A stretch of 64,000 nucleotides of DNA, from contig FWCC01000100.1 of NCBI GenBank assembly GCA_900169235.1, positions 21,925 to 85,924 of the forward strand, read 5' to 3'. Below, piece by piece: positions 11,827 to 25,280 of this stretch. A program made the position numbers and the translations under genes. How positions within the stretch are numbered: position 1 is the first letter of the stretch; every line of letters begins with the position of its first letter. The notes under the pieces were generated by a model that did not search any database, was not told where the DNA came from, and saw nothing but the letters and a program-made list of their open reading frames with translations. The stretch comes from Zarea fungicola. Taxonomy: Eukaryota; Ascomycota; Sordariomycetes; Hypocreales; Cordycipitaceae.

Positions 11827-14800
11827 TTAGTCTCTGCTGCTCAAGCCCTCTTTGATGGCCGCCAGAATCAGCTCCTTAGCCTTCTCAACGCCCTCTTCGG
11901 TGCCAATAATCTCAATGGCCTCATCCTTGGCCTGGTCGCGAGGTACCTGGATCTTGCAATTGCTCTGCTCGCGGATCGAGTTTACCTTGGAGCCGCCCTG
12001 GCCAATGACAAAGCGATAGGTCTTGGGGTCGGGGAGCACCAGATATCCAGTGGCATCCTGCTTTTTTGCTAGGCTAAGTTGCTTCTCGATGAGCTGCTTC
12101 ACCTTGGCAACGTTTTCGGGGCTGCCGCGAAGAACCCAGGGAATGTCGCCTGCCTCACCGCTGGCGGTCTTGACAACATTCCACGAGTGAACATCCGCAG
12201 ACGCGTCCGCATCGTCCGTGATCAGTGGCAGAGCACCGCCAGTAACACGAGCCCCAGCCTCAGGCTTGCTGGGCAGCTTTTGGCCAGCATGGTCGACGGT
12301 TACCTGGTGGTTGTTGCGAAGCTGGCGGAAAAATTGACCGCCGTTGGAGATGACGTGGTGGACATTGCGAGGAATCTGGATAGTCTCGCCCTCTTGCTGC
12401 TTCAACAAAGTAGCAATGTGCTCCTTAGCCTTGGCAACATTCTCGGCAACACCAGAGATCTTGACTCCCGTCTTGCCGTCGCCCTGTCGGGGAACATCAA
12501 TGCTAACGCCGAGCTTAGTCTCCAGCTGTCGCTTGGCGTCACCACCACGACCAATAAGGGTTCGGTGCTGGTCAACAGGAACGTCAATCACCTCGGTAAC
12601 CTGGCTGTCGCGCTCGGCAGCGATTTCCAGAATACGCTTGATGATCTTGTCCACAACGTCAGTTCGACCTTCAACCTTGATAGTGTTGCCATCAGCCTCC
12701 TGCTTGGGGAACTGGATGGTTCTGGCAAGAGCGCGGCGATCGTCAGACCCACCAGCACCAACAACAATCTCGCGCAGGGTAGAGCCTGGTACGCATTAGT
12801 CTATCATCTCTTTTGTAATTCTGGTTCCGTGCAACTTACCGCTAGCTCCAATCAATGCACGATGGTGCTTCTTGTCGACATCGACCGTCTTGACAACCGT
12901 GTCATCGAAGACGGCGCGCTTCTCTTCAAGTGCCTTCTTTGCCTTGGCAACCTGCGCAGCCGTACCCTTGATGGAAATTTCAACCATCTCGGTATCACGG
13001 TCCGCAGGTACATCAATGCGGGCACCAGTCAGCTGGCGAAGCTCGTCCAAAGCAGCACCTCCCTGTCCAATGAGGGACCCAACCTGCTTCTGCTGTACCG
13101 AGACAGTGGCAGTGGCAGAGTGCTCCTCAAGGTACTTGTGCAGAGAAAAGATCTCATCGCGAGCTTCGTCCGCACCCTTCTTGGGTCCTCGGATGATGAC
13201 CTCGTCGGGCCCTTGCTGGCGGCGGGGTTTGCCGGCATCGCTCGCAGCGTCAGCGTTTGACTGATCATCTGAGGCATTCTTGGCCGAGCGGGGAAAGAAA
13301 ATTAGGACCTTGTAACGAGTCTGAAGACGGTTAATTTGTGTGCCCTGAGTACCGATAAGTTCACGGTGATACTTGGGGTCAATCTTGAGAGTATGGGTGG
13401 TCTCGTCAGCCAGGCTACGACCCAAGTTCTGAATGTATGTTCGGGCAATCTCAGCCTTGGCCTTGGGGCCTTTCAGCTCAACCTTGCCATCTTGCACCTG
13501 GATTTCCACGTCAAATCGATCGCGGAGCTCCTTGATGTTGCTGCCGCCCTTACCAATGAGGTGGTTGGCATACTTCTGGGGGAAGTCAAAGGAAAGTGTA
13601 AAACCACGCTCCTTGTCGTCCTCCTTTTCCTGCTCAACGAACGCGGTAGCCTTGGCAGCCAGCGAAGTGACGGCAGAGCTGGGACCACGAAGTGTAATTG
13701 TCGTACCAACCTTTGTGACGCGAATGGGAATCTGGCCAGATGCACGGCTCTCCTGCTCCTTCTTAATGAAGCGACGAAGTCTTTCGTGAAACTTGGCGGG
13801 AACATCCAAAGCAGTGCTAGTCAGACTCTCCTGCTGGCTGATCAGGTCGATAATATGCTTCTTGGCATCGGCCAATCCCTGTTGGAACGCGGCCAATTCA
13901 GCGTCCGAAGGCTTTACGCGCGGTGGCTGGTAGGCACTCTCGGTGGGGTTAGGACCTTCGAAGACGAGAAGGACAGAGCCATTCGGCTCACCGGCCTCTG
14001 GGACGACAAGCTGCACGCCATAGTCCTTCTTGAGCAGAGAAGAAACATCAGTGCGTAAATGCTGGTGGAAGAAGGGATCTACATCCACCCTCTGCATTCT
14101 AGCGGGCGGGTGGCCATTGATAATGCCAGTAATCTCAGACTGTGCACGGATGGCATTTTTTCCGTCTCGGGAGTAGAGCTCCCAGGGCAGAGCGCCATCC
14201 TGGGAAAATGGCGTGTTGATGTGGGTATTGTAGAGCTTCTCGAGGCGATCAATCTCGCGGCGTTGGCGGAGATAGCGAGTAATGTTGGCAGCATGCGAAA
14301 CAGCACCACCGGGAGCAGTGCGATGGAATCTGGAGAGGTCAATGTTGGACATCTGCATACCCATGGCGAGGTCCATGGCCTTCTCAACACCAATCTGGAC
14401 CTGGTTAGGAGGACCAACAATGGTGATGAGGTCGTCATCGTCATCCGAGGGCAGGAGAATGGCGCAGCCCGTATCGGCGAAGAAATCCTCCATAGGGACA
14501 CCACGGTTGCCGATGATGAACTGGTGACGGCCACGCTGGATGGATAGCTGCTCAAGTTCAAGCTGCTTGTGAAGCTCGGCTACCTGTCTCTCAAGTTCGG
14601 CACGGGCATTCTGGACAGAAACACGGTCACCAGCAAGCTGGATGTGCTCATCATCGGCACCGGCTGGGTAGAAGACTGGTCGCTGGCCAGCAGCGGCAGG
14701 GACAGGGGCGAGTCCAGAGCTGATGTGCTGGTGGGGGGGCACTCGAATCTGAACGCCGTGAGCTTCTTCGAGAGCTTGCGCGAGGGCATTGCCGGGACCG

Positions 14801-15791
14801 GCGAGGAAAGGGTAAAAGGCGGCGGGGATGCCGCGGACCTTTGTCTGAGCGGAAGCAGAACGCTCATTGGCAATTTTGAGAATCTCGTTGCGAGCAGAGG
14901 CAGCAGATAGGGCGTTACCCTCAACAGAGACATTGATAGTGGCGTCCTCGTCATCGTCGATTTGAACAGAGTCGTCGACCTTGGGGAGTTGAATCTTTGC
15001 ACCAGTCTTTTCCTGGAGAGCCTTAATCATAGAACCACCCTTGCCAATGATGTGAGCACGAGCGGAGTAGGGGATCGGGACCTCAATGGTAGTCTATATA
15101 TAGGTCAGTTCAGCATAATTGGTTATTTAATATTTGAGAACCCTTAAAAACATACACGTCTGCCGATCTGGGCAACAAGATCCTTGAGTGCCTGTTGAGC
15201 AACATCCTGAGGACCAGTGGCATCGAACTTGATGCGACCATTGCTCGCAGACGACATGGAGATGTTTGCGCGGGACTTGCGGTTGAGCTCCCGGAGGATT
15301 TCGGGGATCGGCTTTCGGAGCTTGGTACGCTCCATGATGAACTGGGGCTCGAGGGTAACAGACTCGACCTTGCGGCCAGGGATGGACATGACGGGAGGCG
15401 GTCCCTGGGTGCCAGGGCCGGAGGCGGGAGCGGGAGCGGGAGGAGTAGCAGTTCGGGGGGCACCACCGTTGGTGCCATTCTGCTTGGGCGCGCCGTTCTT
15501 TGCGCTCCAGATAGGGGCAACATTGGCAGCCTTGCCCTTGGGGGCGCCAAGCTCGGGGAAAAGCTCGTGGGATTGAGTATCGAGAGAAGACTGCTTCTCC
15601 TTCTGCTTACCAGCAGCGGTGGAGCTAATGGGAGCTGCCCAGGAGCCGGAAGCATCGTTGACGGGCTTGGGGAGGTCGACATCGGGGACGTCCTCGACAG
15701 TGACTGCATGGGGTGTGGACTCTGCGTGCTTCTGCATGAGCTTCTGGGCAGCAGAGAGCTCACCGGAGTTGGCCGGGTCGATGGAAGCCAT
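11827..15791 (-). CDS. SCP160: multi-KH-domain RNA-binding protein, vigilin/Scp160 family
   Basis: Three exons: 15791-15156, 15093-12840, 12785-11827; 1282 residues, close to yeast Scp160. The first ~120 residues are low-complexity (Pro/Ala/Ser). The rest is a chain of KH domains; about ten GxxG loops are visible in order: GKGG, GPGN, GNRG, GKGG, GTQG, GQGG, GASG, GRGG, SNGG and GQGG. Several loops depart from the GKGG consensus, which in this family is usual and probably marks domains that fold but bind RNA weakly. Vigilins bind many mRNAs and sit on polysomes at the ER; yeast Scp160 also influences ploidy and pheromone signalling. Introns are GTATGT/TATAG and GTAAGT/CCAG, and joined phases restore IGRR-TTIEVP and GASG-STLREI. 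Long open frames on the opposite strand are shadows. Confidence 0.95.
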
Positions 15792-18700
15792 GATGAGGAA
15801 TCAGATAGGATACGTCGAGATCGGAACGGGCCAGAAAGCTTGGACGGACTGAATACGAGAATCAAGGTCAGCATCAATCCATTGAGACGGGAGGCTACTG
15901 CCGGATGCGTTGCAATGGGCTTCGAGCGGACATTATCAGCTGGTACATACAGAGTTCCGACGCTAGGTTGATGAAAATATAATATAACAAAAAAGGTGAC
16001 GAGCGGGTGAGGACAGATTGGTAGTTCGAACGGACAACGGGGTAGCGGTTCGTATGATTTAAGTGTAGTCGGTTAGGCGTCTAGAACATTGTGCAGACGC
16101 CGACTGACAGCGATAACCGGTGACCAGAGGGATGAACCAGGAGACGAGGCAGATGCCAAAAGAATTGAGAATGATGCCGGGTGATGGCAAAAGGAGATAG
16201 CAGGAGAGCAGATTGGTTGTAAGAGGGTGATGTGGAAAGTTCTCCAGCTTTCTCCACGTTGCGCCATGGTCGCCTCGAGTCTGGATCCCTCCCTGGTGGG
16301 CAGGATTGGATTGGCCTGACCGTGGCGGGACTGGACTTTTTTTCTCCTGGTGGGCAGAGCAAGTGTTGGGCTTTGAGGGGCCACTACGGGGTTTCGAGGC
16401 CTGGACTTGCTACATTTAGGTACTATGCACAGCGGGCTGCCGCTAAAATTGCTCGGGGCTTTCCTTGGCGTAGAGGGGACAGCTAGCAGTTGCTGTGAAG
16501 ACTGCGCCACATGAGGGCGAGCACTGGAACCGGAGGCCTGGGCTTCCACGCTACGGCAGCAACTCACCTGTGGCGTTCTTTGATTCAGTCTCCCGTAGCA
16601 GGCTGCAGCCGAATTTACAGTGGAGATGCTGACCTGGAGACCACTTGAGTCTGGAAACAGGTAAAGAAGCCAGGGATGTCTTGTTGCCCGTTGGTGCTAC
16701 ATGCTGTGTTGGCAGGTTCCTTTGGCTGCTTATGGTGAACAATGAGGACCGATGGGTAGCCGAGGCTCGCTTCGACTAATAATCGACTTAATAGCAATGC
16801 AAGAACTTTACCTTGCCATTGCTCTGCTCCTCCTGTCACCCCAGCAAAAATGAAACCTGTCAGCTGGAAATAAGCCCTACAAGACTAATTATACCATTCT
16901 TCTTATTTCTGCATTATTGTATTTTGATTGCTTTCTATATATCTAATGTAATACAATTATTGTCACATGGTTTTCTCCTGCCATGATACAACTGGTATCA
17001 GTACTCCTGCCTATCTACTATCCTATCGATGGTTGACTATGTAAGCATTCTGGATTACTGGCAAATTTGTGTTCATGCTAACAACACGGCATATAGCATT
17101 TGATACAGGGTCCAGGTCGGCTTCCCGTCAATTACAACTCTTTATTTCCCCTGCTTCTCATCCGTGTCTGAATTGTTCCACTTTTCTGCCTTATCAGTTG
17201 GGTGAGCACATACGCTTCGATGAAGCTACCCTAGACCAGAGCCACAGCTTGTTTGGCATTGACATTTGGACCGAGTCCATAGTTGATCCTCGTTTCTATT
17301 AAATCCATTCATTGCAATTTCTTTGCTTGCTCGTATATTGGAATGCTGGGTGATGAAAATGTGGTTTACCATGGAGTCTAGTTCAAGAATTCACTGAGGA
17401 CCTCCCGCGCCGGGGCGAGATGGCCTGCTCTATTCTGACTAGTACAGATTCCCAGTCACCTAACCGCGCAGATCTTTGGTGTGCCTCCTCGTAATGGGAT
17501 AGCTTTCGAGCAATCTAACAACAGGATTTTAACAGTCGAAAATGGACTTCTTTCTTGATGGTGGTATATCGGCGCTGAAGCAAGGCTCCACCGTTGACAC
17601 GACATCACCACCTCAACTGCAAATGCGGTCCGACTCGATGATATCCATCCTCAGCCTTCAGACACGCTTATCATTTGTGCATTAGTGTGCATCAACTCAC
17701 ACATGGCGATGCAAGGTTCAGGAGAGAACGTGTGCATGCCATAGCAACAGCGGCTAGTAGTTGCGCAAGAAACTTACCCAGCAGGCCCAGACATACTGCC
17801 TGCATACACTCTGCATAACAGCCCCATCACTGGTAAAACAATTATTGTACAAACTGGTGAGTGGGCAGGAGGGCGTTTGCCGGTTTGTCTCACCACCACA
17901 CTTCTTTGGTTGTTCTCGATGCTTGTGGCCGGTGGTGGATCGAATAAATTAGCCATTGATCCTGATGTAGGTAGTGCTCACTACAAAGCGGAATTGCAGT
18001 GCCGCCGGGTCATAGACTTTTATACGGCTTACTATCACTGAAACTTCTACGTAGGATCATGCAGATCGTACAGTTTAGCCGCTTGTGGTCGAGGCTTGGC
18101 AAGAATCAAACGACAGGACCTAGCCGTGAAACACACCACCAGAGAGGCAGCTATCCGCGGTATGAATTAAAAGGCATGGCTTTAAAACGAGGCGATAGAT
18201 GCATGCCTACAAATGTGTTGGGAGCCTGTGAGGCAAAGCCAAGGGAACTTGACTGTGAGTGCTTTTAGAGGCAGGATGCGTAAATCACCTTTGACCTTGT
18301 ACTAATACATTATCTTGTGCTCCGTAAAGGTATATATTACACATGCCAGCAACCAATGAACAAGTTACTGCGCAGTGAAAACTTGCAAAGTTGTATGTAA
18401 AAGGACAACACATGCATCTGTAAATCAAGGTGCCCCCAGATGCAGGCCGGGCGGGGCTTCATCTATCCTGGGCCTGTCGCAGGACTGGCGCCAGCTCCAG
18501 CCGTGTTTCGCCTTGCCTTTTCCCTGTCCAGTGCCCCTCCCTTGGAACAAGTCTCGCACAGAGTTCAATACTGAGAGCCACTGGTGGTCATTCATTCTCC
18601 CTCAAATAAAATAAAACGCGTGGCAGCAAGGAGTCTACCGACGAATATTAAAAAGAGACAGCAGGCGCCTTGGCTCCCGGCTAATTATCATTGCCTGCCT

Positions 18701-20230
18701 ACTGGTAGGTACAAGGTCGGCCCACCCATTCTTGATGTTACCAGCAACTGGGAACAAACAAGCAACGAGGCAGCAGCACCACATGCATCTCCACCTAGCA
18801 AACTGCTAGCAAATGGAGTCTACTCCATAATCGAATGGCACATCTATTCCGACATTGGCTACTCGCTGGCCTTGTACTTGGTACCTGATTTTGGACTGTT
18901 CAAGGTTGCGGGAGCTGGCCAGCCCACTCACACTTGAAATTTTACATCGTCGCTGATGTATCTGATATGTACTGGTAGCTGCATGTACCTTCTGCCCGGC
19001 TCTAGTCCACAGTGCTTGGCAGCTAGATATGTACAAGGTCGCGAGAGGGGCTGACGGCAGATAGAGATGTATCTTTTGGCGGGGTTGTGCCTGGATCTGA
19101 AATTTGGTGTACTTGTTCGTGGTACTTAGTATACACACTAGTGAGGTACTTAATATCCACTTACGATATTAATTCCATGGGTGGCCGACTTGAGAATAAT
19201 AGGGCGCTCAGCTGCTGTTATAGTGACTGGCATTTCGGTTGAATGGAGCAATGTTGGGAGATGATGCGGTTTTTATTTTTTTTTATTTTTTTTAATAATA
19301 CTTGCTATTACATGACCCTGCAAGGGGTGCCTATAAAGAGGATCATAATTCAGTGCAGAAACATAGAGTGCCCCGAAAAGGTAGTCTGCCGCGGATAGTA
19401 CTAAGTACCTCTAGGTATCAAGGTCAGTCGCCCCCGCTAAACAAGGGAGGCAGAGTCTGCTGTAAACGGGTACAGACAAGAGACAAGACAGGGCCTACAG
19501 CGTGCGCTACCTTAGGTGGCAAGCTAGGTCAGGTACTTTTATTAGGTAGGGGCCAGCCGAACCACATGGCGGCACTAATAATAGTGATCCCAGGCCTGTT
19601 TTTTTTTTTTTTCTCAAAGTGCCAAACATTGTTGCCATTCTAGTACGAAAAGTAAAAGGTGTCGCAGGTCACCATAAAGTAAATGAATTGGATGCATACC
19701 TAAGTGGCGCGCTGGCATTTTCCATCATCCGGTATTCGCCAGCTCTGGCTTTGTTTGCAAGTGTTCCGAAATATCTTACAGGTGCCTGTGCGCTCGCCTG
19801 TTCTTCCTTTCACAGCACCTTGGCGCTGCTACAAACGTTGCACTTTACTGCAAAACGCGCTGGAATTCGAAACAAACACCCGCTGCAACGGCAACCACTC
19901 ACCTACAGGACGGCCCTCTCAACCAAACTAAACCGCCACCAAACTGCACCATCCCGCCTGTTTTGCAACCACCATACTTGGCACGAAAACTAAACTGCCC
20001 GCCATCCCACCACACCCGTCGTCACTGATTGACGGCGTGCGCGCGCTCTCTCACTCACTCTCCCCAAACTTCTCTGCCGACCGTCTCTCTCGCTGCCGTT
20101 GCGGACACTGCAAAAACAACAGCCCACCCGGCAAACAGGTACGAATCAGCAAACAAGTTTCTCCTCCCCTTTATACCCTCGGGGGCCTCGCTAACCCACC
20201 CAGCTGCCGGTCTCTGCTTCTTTCCCCATC
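15792..20230. other. 4.4-kb divergent intergenic region between SCP160 and STE20
   Basis: No gene could be supported. The 250 bases next to SCP160 and the pyrimidine-rich 200 bases before STE20 (about 20025-20230) look like 5' leaders. The middle includes AT-rich stretches (16860-17060), T tracts (19268-19290, 19600-19613) and short TAGGTA/CTAGGT words (for example 19411-19420, 19510-19550) of the type scattered through the window. Open frames such as 16073-16567 (-) and 17069-17302 (+) match no family. Confidence 0.5.
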
Positions 20231-23078
20231 ATGGATAGCAGCAAGAGCCCGCATTTGAACGGCGGTAGTCAGCAGCGTCGAAAGCTCGTCAAAAAGTCGT
20301 CACATCATTACTCGCGTTCCTCTTCCGGTCTTGACAGCGCCCACGACACCCACTCCATCCACAGCAAACGCAGCTCTACCAACAGCATTCGCCGCACCCC
20401 CAGTGCACCGCCGCCTGTGCGACCGCCAAACACCAGCATACAGGGAGCGTTTGCCAACTCGAGCTCCCACTCACATTCACCCCGGTATCCCATCCAGGCC
20501 CAGCCCTCGAATGTGTCGCCGGTGCTCCAGCAGGGTCACTTTACCGCTGCCAACGCCCTCAACGCCGCCAACCCGTCACCGTCCGCTGCCCGGCTGCCCT
20601 ACCGTCAAAGCCCGACACTCCAATCTGAGCCTCACTTTCGCCAGCTCCCCGCGCCTGCGCCTGCAAACCCCGTTACCGACGACCTGATCGGCGCACCCTT
20701 TGACGGTGCCGCCATCCTGAACAGCATCGATTCCGCCTCCTACAATTCTACGCCTGTCCCGACCCCTGCGCCGGTCGCCATCTCCATCCCCGCCCAGCAG
20801 CAAAAGTCATCCACAGCCGCCACAGTTGTTTCACGCGCAGCCGCTCCCCTCTTCCGAGCTGTCAGTACCAAGAAGCCGCCTGCACTTCGACACTCGAAAA
20901 GCTTCGCTGCCATGGAGTCCAGCTCGACTCTCGTAGAAAAGCCTGGGCCTTCGCAGATCGAGGCGCTGGCTGCCGCCCCTAAAAGGTACTCAGATGAATC
21001 CGGAGGCGTGCCATCCAAACCGGCCAACGTTCGCAAAAAATCCGGCTTTTCTGGCTTTGTCAATAGTCTGGTCGGGTCGCAGAAAAAGCCAATGATCTCG
21101 GCACCCGAAAATCCCATTCATGTTACCCATGTTGGCTATGACAGCACAACTGGCCAATTCACGGTATGGCCTTGAACCCCGCTCAATCATGACCAGCATT
21201 CATAAACAACCAGTCGCTAACTCACATTACAGGGCCTGCCCAAAGAATGGCAACGACTAATCAGCGAAAGTGGAATTCCCGAGAAAGAGCGTCGTGAAAA
21301 CCCTCAGACCATGGTCGATATTCTGCAATTTTACAAAGAAACAACAGAAAAGGCACCCGAAGACCAAGTGCTAGAAAAATTTGGGCATGCTGCGTCTGAC
21401 CGATCACAATATCCCACGCCATCGTCGTCGATGCCTACATCGCCAAATATGCATCCCAACAATTACATGGGTAGGTGATCGCTCGACCCTTTCTTTTGAG
21501 CCATGGTTATTTGCAACCGACTAATGATGCTGTGCAGAGAGATTTGAAAATCCCAGAGCTGCACCCCCCGTACCAGCCAAGGGCCACGGTCTTCCTTTAA
21601 CCAAAGACATTGTGCCCAGTAGACCAGCACCCCGTCCCCCAGTCAGCATGGGTAACCGAGCAGCGGCTCAAAACACTTACGGTACACAGGATTCGGGCAT
21701 TGGTATTATGGCCGCCGACAAGGATAACGGCCCCATGCTACCCGAAGAACATCGCTCACGCTCGAATTCGCGTGTCACTGGTCCAGCTCCGTTTGCTCCT
21801 CAGCCAGCCGGTGCAATAAGCCCGCCCCAGCCGTCAGTCTACCAGCAACAGCAGATGATTCAGCAGCAGCATGAACAGGCCATGGCGCAGGCGCAGGGAG
21901 CCATGGCTGGCCAAGTCGGACGAACCCAAAGCAAGAGGCAACCCCAACCAGTGGCAAATCCTGCCGCTGCAGTGTATGCGCCCCGCGAGGCAAACGGTGC
22001 TCGCCAACAACCCGCGATGACCCCGAATCCCCAGGCACGACCTCGACACCGCTCCTCCAGGCAAGGTGGCGGCCTTGATATTGTTACAGCACTTAAGCGT
22101 ATATGTAACGACGGCGAGCCTCGCGAGATTTTTAGGAACTTGACCAAAATAGGTCAGGGAGCATCTGGTGGCGTCTTCACCGGCTATGAACGCGGCACCA
22201 ACCGACTTGTCGCAATTAAGCAAATGAACCTCGAACAACAGCCAAAGAAAGATCTCATCATCAATGAAATCATTGTCATGAAGGAGAGCTCTCACCCCAA
22301 CATTGTCAACTTCATCGACAGCTATCTTACTGGCGGCGAGCTCTGGGTGATCATGGAGTTTATGGAAGGTGGAAGCTTGACAGATGTTGTCACCTTCAAC
22401 ATTATGACAGAAGGGCAAATTGCTTCCGTTTGTCGCGAAACCCTCAAGGGTCTGCAGCATTTACACTCCAAGGGAGTTATTCATCGTGATATCAAGTCAG
22501 ACAACATCTTGCTCTCGAGTGAGGGCTGCATCAAGCTGAGTGTGTTTCTCCTGCACCTTATATTTTAATGAAGTCACTAATTGGAACAGCTGATTTCGGT
22601 TTCTGTGCCACCATTAACGAAGCACAGAACAAGCGTACGACAATGGTCGGCACCCCGTACTGGATGGCACCCGAAGTCGTCACTAGAAAAGAGTATGGTC
22701 GCAAGGTTGACATCTGGTCGCTCGGTATTATGGCGATTGAGATGATAGAGGGCGAGCCGCCGTACCTCACTGAATCGCCGCTCCGCGCACTGTGGTTGAT
22801 TGCGACAAATGGCACGCCTCACATTAAGAATGAGAGTGAGCTCTCGGACGTCTTCAGGGATTTCCTATACTTTGCCCTCAAAGTAGACCCCGAGAAGCGA
22901 GCCAGTGCGCATGACTTGTTAAGAGTGAGTCCCCCTTACCACAGGCAAGCTCGGTGCAACTGCTAACGTTGATACATAGCATGACTTTATGAAGCTGTGT
23001 GTAGACCTGGGACAATTATCACCTCTTGTCCGATCTGCCCGAGAACAGCGAGCCCAAGAAAAGGCCCGTAAGGCGTAA
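20231..23078 (+). CDS. STE20: p21-activated protein kinase, Ste20 type
   Basis: Five exons: 20231-21163, 21233-21470, 21538-22539, 22590-22924, 22980-23078; 868 residues. A long Ser/Pro-rich N-terminus is followed by the CRIB domain from about residue 289 ([17 protein letters not shown], then [14 protein letters not shown]), which binds Cdc42. The kinase domain spans about 587-840: glycine loop [14 protein letters not shown] lysine, HRDIKSDN loop, DFGFCA, and activation segment [13 protein letters not shown]. No PH domain is present, which separates it from Cla4. The C-terminus [14 protein letters not shown] resembles the Gbeta-binding motif of Ste20 kinases. Ste20 kinases act in polarity and MAPK signalling (mating, filamentation, osmotic response). 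All introns have consensus borders and restore the family sequence, for example IKL-TDFGFCA and MVDIL after the CRIB. Confidence 0.95.
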
Positions 23079-23918
23079 CTTTTAACTCGCTTTTCGTTCA
23101 CCTTATACATGCTTTTTTTTCTCGGCTGGATTCCGACTGAGCGGAGTACTACATAAGGACGCGTTCGCAAAACTAGTCCGATTATTGGACTAGGATTATC
23201 CAGCATTTGGATAAAAAGTATTGTGATGAAAGCGTTGATTTCGTTCTTTTTAAGACTGTTGCTCCCTTTGTTTTGTTTTATACCCGTCTCTTTCCATAAC
23301 CTCGTCCCATGAATCTTTTTCCATGGGATGCTTAGCGAGTATGGAAAAGTAGGCGACCAGTGAGCACGGTTTTGGTTTTTTTCTGGTTGGAGGCATCTAG
23401 CGACACACACCATTTCTCGTTTTTAGAATATCTATAGCGACTGCAAAGATAAAAAAGGAAACTCCTCACCGCCGTGCGGAAGGGGGAGTATGAAAGAGGA
23501 CAAGGGCATTGGAGGCAAGAAATTTAACACACAAGAAAAGTGGTTATTGTACGATGGGAGACAAACAGAAATCTACACAGCAAATACTCGCTAGTCGCTC
23601 TTGATGAACCTGGTCTGTGCCACAGTGCAGTTACTGATCATGTCATTTGTCCGGCCTGTAGGCATATATCAAGACAGAAAATGAATTGCGTTTAAAAAAA
23701 AACAGAAGTAAAAATTGAAAAATGTGAATTGATATATAATGTGACAGGTACAAGCTCGTCGGCTTTTGTGAAATCTGCTGGCAAATCCTATCACACCCCT
23801 AAACTCCTCGCTTCATCCGCCTGTCTCTGTCGACGCCAAGTCTCAATATCACTCCTAAAAATTACATCGTCATACAACCTCTAATGGGTTTCCACACAAA
23901 ATGATCTACATCTTTTCT
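23079..23918. other. convergent 3' region of STE20 and the MsrB gene
   Basis: 840 bp, AT-rich with several A and T tracts; 3' UTRs expected. No gene recognised. Confidence 0.55.
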
Positions 23919-24630
23919 TCATGCCTTGCTATCCTTGCCCTGGTTGGCTGCCGCCCCGTCCTCGGTGAACTTTAGGCTGATGCTGTTGACGCAGTGGCGC
24001 TCATTCGTCGGGGTCTTGTACCCTTCGCCCTTGAAGACATGACCCAGGTGGCCGCCGCAGTTGGAGCAGACAATCTCGACGCGCAGCATGCCCAGCGAAC
24101 GGTCCGAGTGCCGGGTGACGGCGCCGGGGATGCTGTCGTAGTAGGCGGGCCAGCCACAGCCGGACTGGAACTTGTGGTTCGCCTTGTACAGTGGTGCATC
24201 GCAGCCGGCGCAGGTGTAGACGCCCGCCTCAGGTGCGTGCTTGTCATACTTGCCGGTGCCGGGCGCCTCGGTTCCCTTTTCTCTGAGGATGCGGAACTGC
24301 TCTGTTTTTGTTCTGGTTAGCTGAATTTGTCTGTCTCTCTGCGTCGCTGGATCTCATTGTCTCTGTATAGAAGCGATGGGAGGAAAGAGACAACATACCT
24401 TTGTTCAACACTGCTCTCCACTCGTCGTCAGTGCGGTTATCTGGATAAGACATGTTGGAGGACTTGGTCGCTTTTGATCCGAACAATGCGCCAATGAATG
24501 GGATGCCGGACATGGATCGTAGTGGTGCGGGTTGGAGAAATGCGCTCAAGCCTGCTCTAGGTGGCGTAGCACGAAATCGAAAGTGGGAAATAGTTTGGAC
24601 CAAGGTCGCAAAGAATGGTCTCAATCGCAT
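23919..24630 (-). CDS. msrB: peptide-methionine (R)-S-oxide reductase, probably mitochondrial
   Basis: Two exons, 24630-24399 and 24301-23919; 204 residues. The intron uses GTATGT and ACAG and joins AVLNK to EQFRILREKGTE. MsrB reduces the R form of methionine sulfoxide in proteins. Visible family marks are the two zinc-binding pairs CAGC and CSNC, FQSGCGWPAY, the GHVFKGEGY stretch and the catalytic cysteine in RHCVNS. The N-terminal ~55 residues are rich in Arg, Ser, Ala and lack acid residues (MRLRPFFATLVQT, FRFRATPPRAG), as in a mitochondrial presequence; the internal Met of MSYPDNR could start a cytosolic form. The ATG at 24630 was chosen because the longer open frame begins with TTG. Confidence 0.93.
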
Positions 24631-25280
24631 GGATGGAGAGCTTGATGCTGGTGATAATCTAAGAAGAAAAACAGCTGTGAGGTTATAGGGGATTGGTTGT
24701 GATCTTATAGATGACAGTGACAAATCATTCAGTGCAGCGTTGAGGAATCAATTGACAGGTAGACCAAGGCCTCAGCCACGAATACATCTTGGGGTACCCC
24801 ACTGTGATGTCGCCACAGGTAGAATTGACAAATAATGCTCTATGACCTCACTGAAATGCTTCCAAAGCTAGGAAAGAAATCTGGCTGAGATATCAAATTG
24901 CTCTGCAATTCTACTTCAGCATTGATTCAACGATGAAATAAGCCTTGTCAATCCTCAGCATCATGTAGAAGGCAATGTGCTAGGCATATTGGCAGATTGC
25001 AGAGCGGACCACGGGTATCTTCAGCCACTCATGTGCCACACCCTCTCTCCACAATATTTGGGCTCGCGCGTGGTGGCTAATTTAGGAGCGGTGGGATGTG
25101 TCTCGAATCCAGGCAGTCAACATTGTGCAAGGGGGACCAGCGGATCAAACAACTACATTCATTGCAGCATTCCACCGCAGGCAGCAGCGTAGCCAATACG
25201 ATACATTTATCTACGTCGACCACCACTACTGCATCCTCTACAAGACACAATTCATATCCTCCACTTCATCCGGTAGCAAC
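24631..25280. promoter_or_regulatory. divergent promoter region between msrB and the ArfGAP gene
   Basis: 650 bp between two divergent start codons. It must hold both promoters; no clear TATA box or factor site was recognised. Confidence 0.45.

Noticed and set aside
12079..13260. 393-codon open frame on + opposite SCP160, and a second at 13336-14058
   Set aside because: Both are antisense shadows of KH-domain exons; the minus frame has strong family identity and the plus frames have none.
16073..16567. 164-codon minus frame upstream of SCP160
   Set aside because: Low-complexity composition and no family; likely chance frame in GC-rich promoter DNA.
24631..24723. Longer N-terminus for MsrB
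   Set aside because: The frame starts with TTG; the ATG at 24630 gives a good presequence.
25085..25125. TCGAATCC word resembling a tRNA B box
   Set aside because: No matching acceptor stem, A box or cloverleaf around it; no tRNA gene was found in the window.
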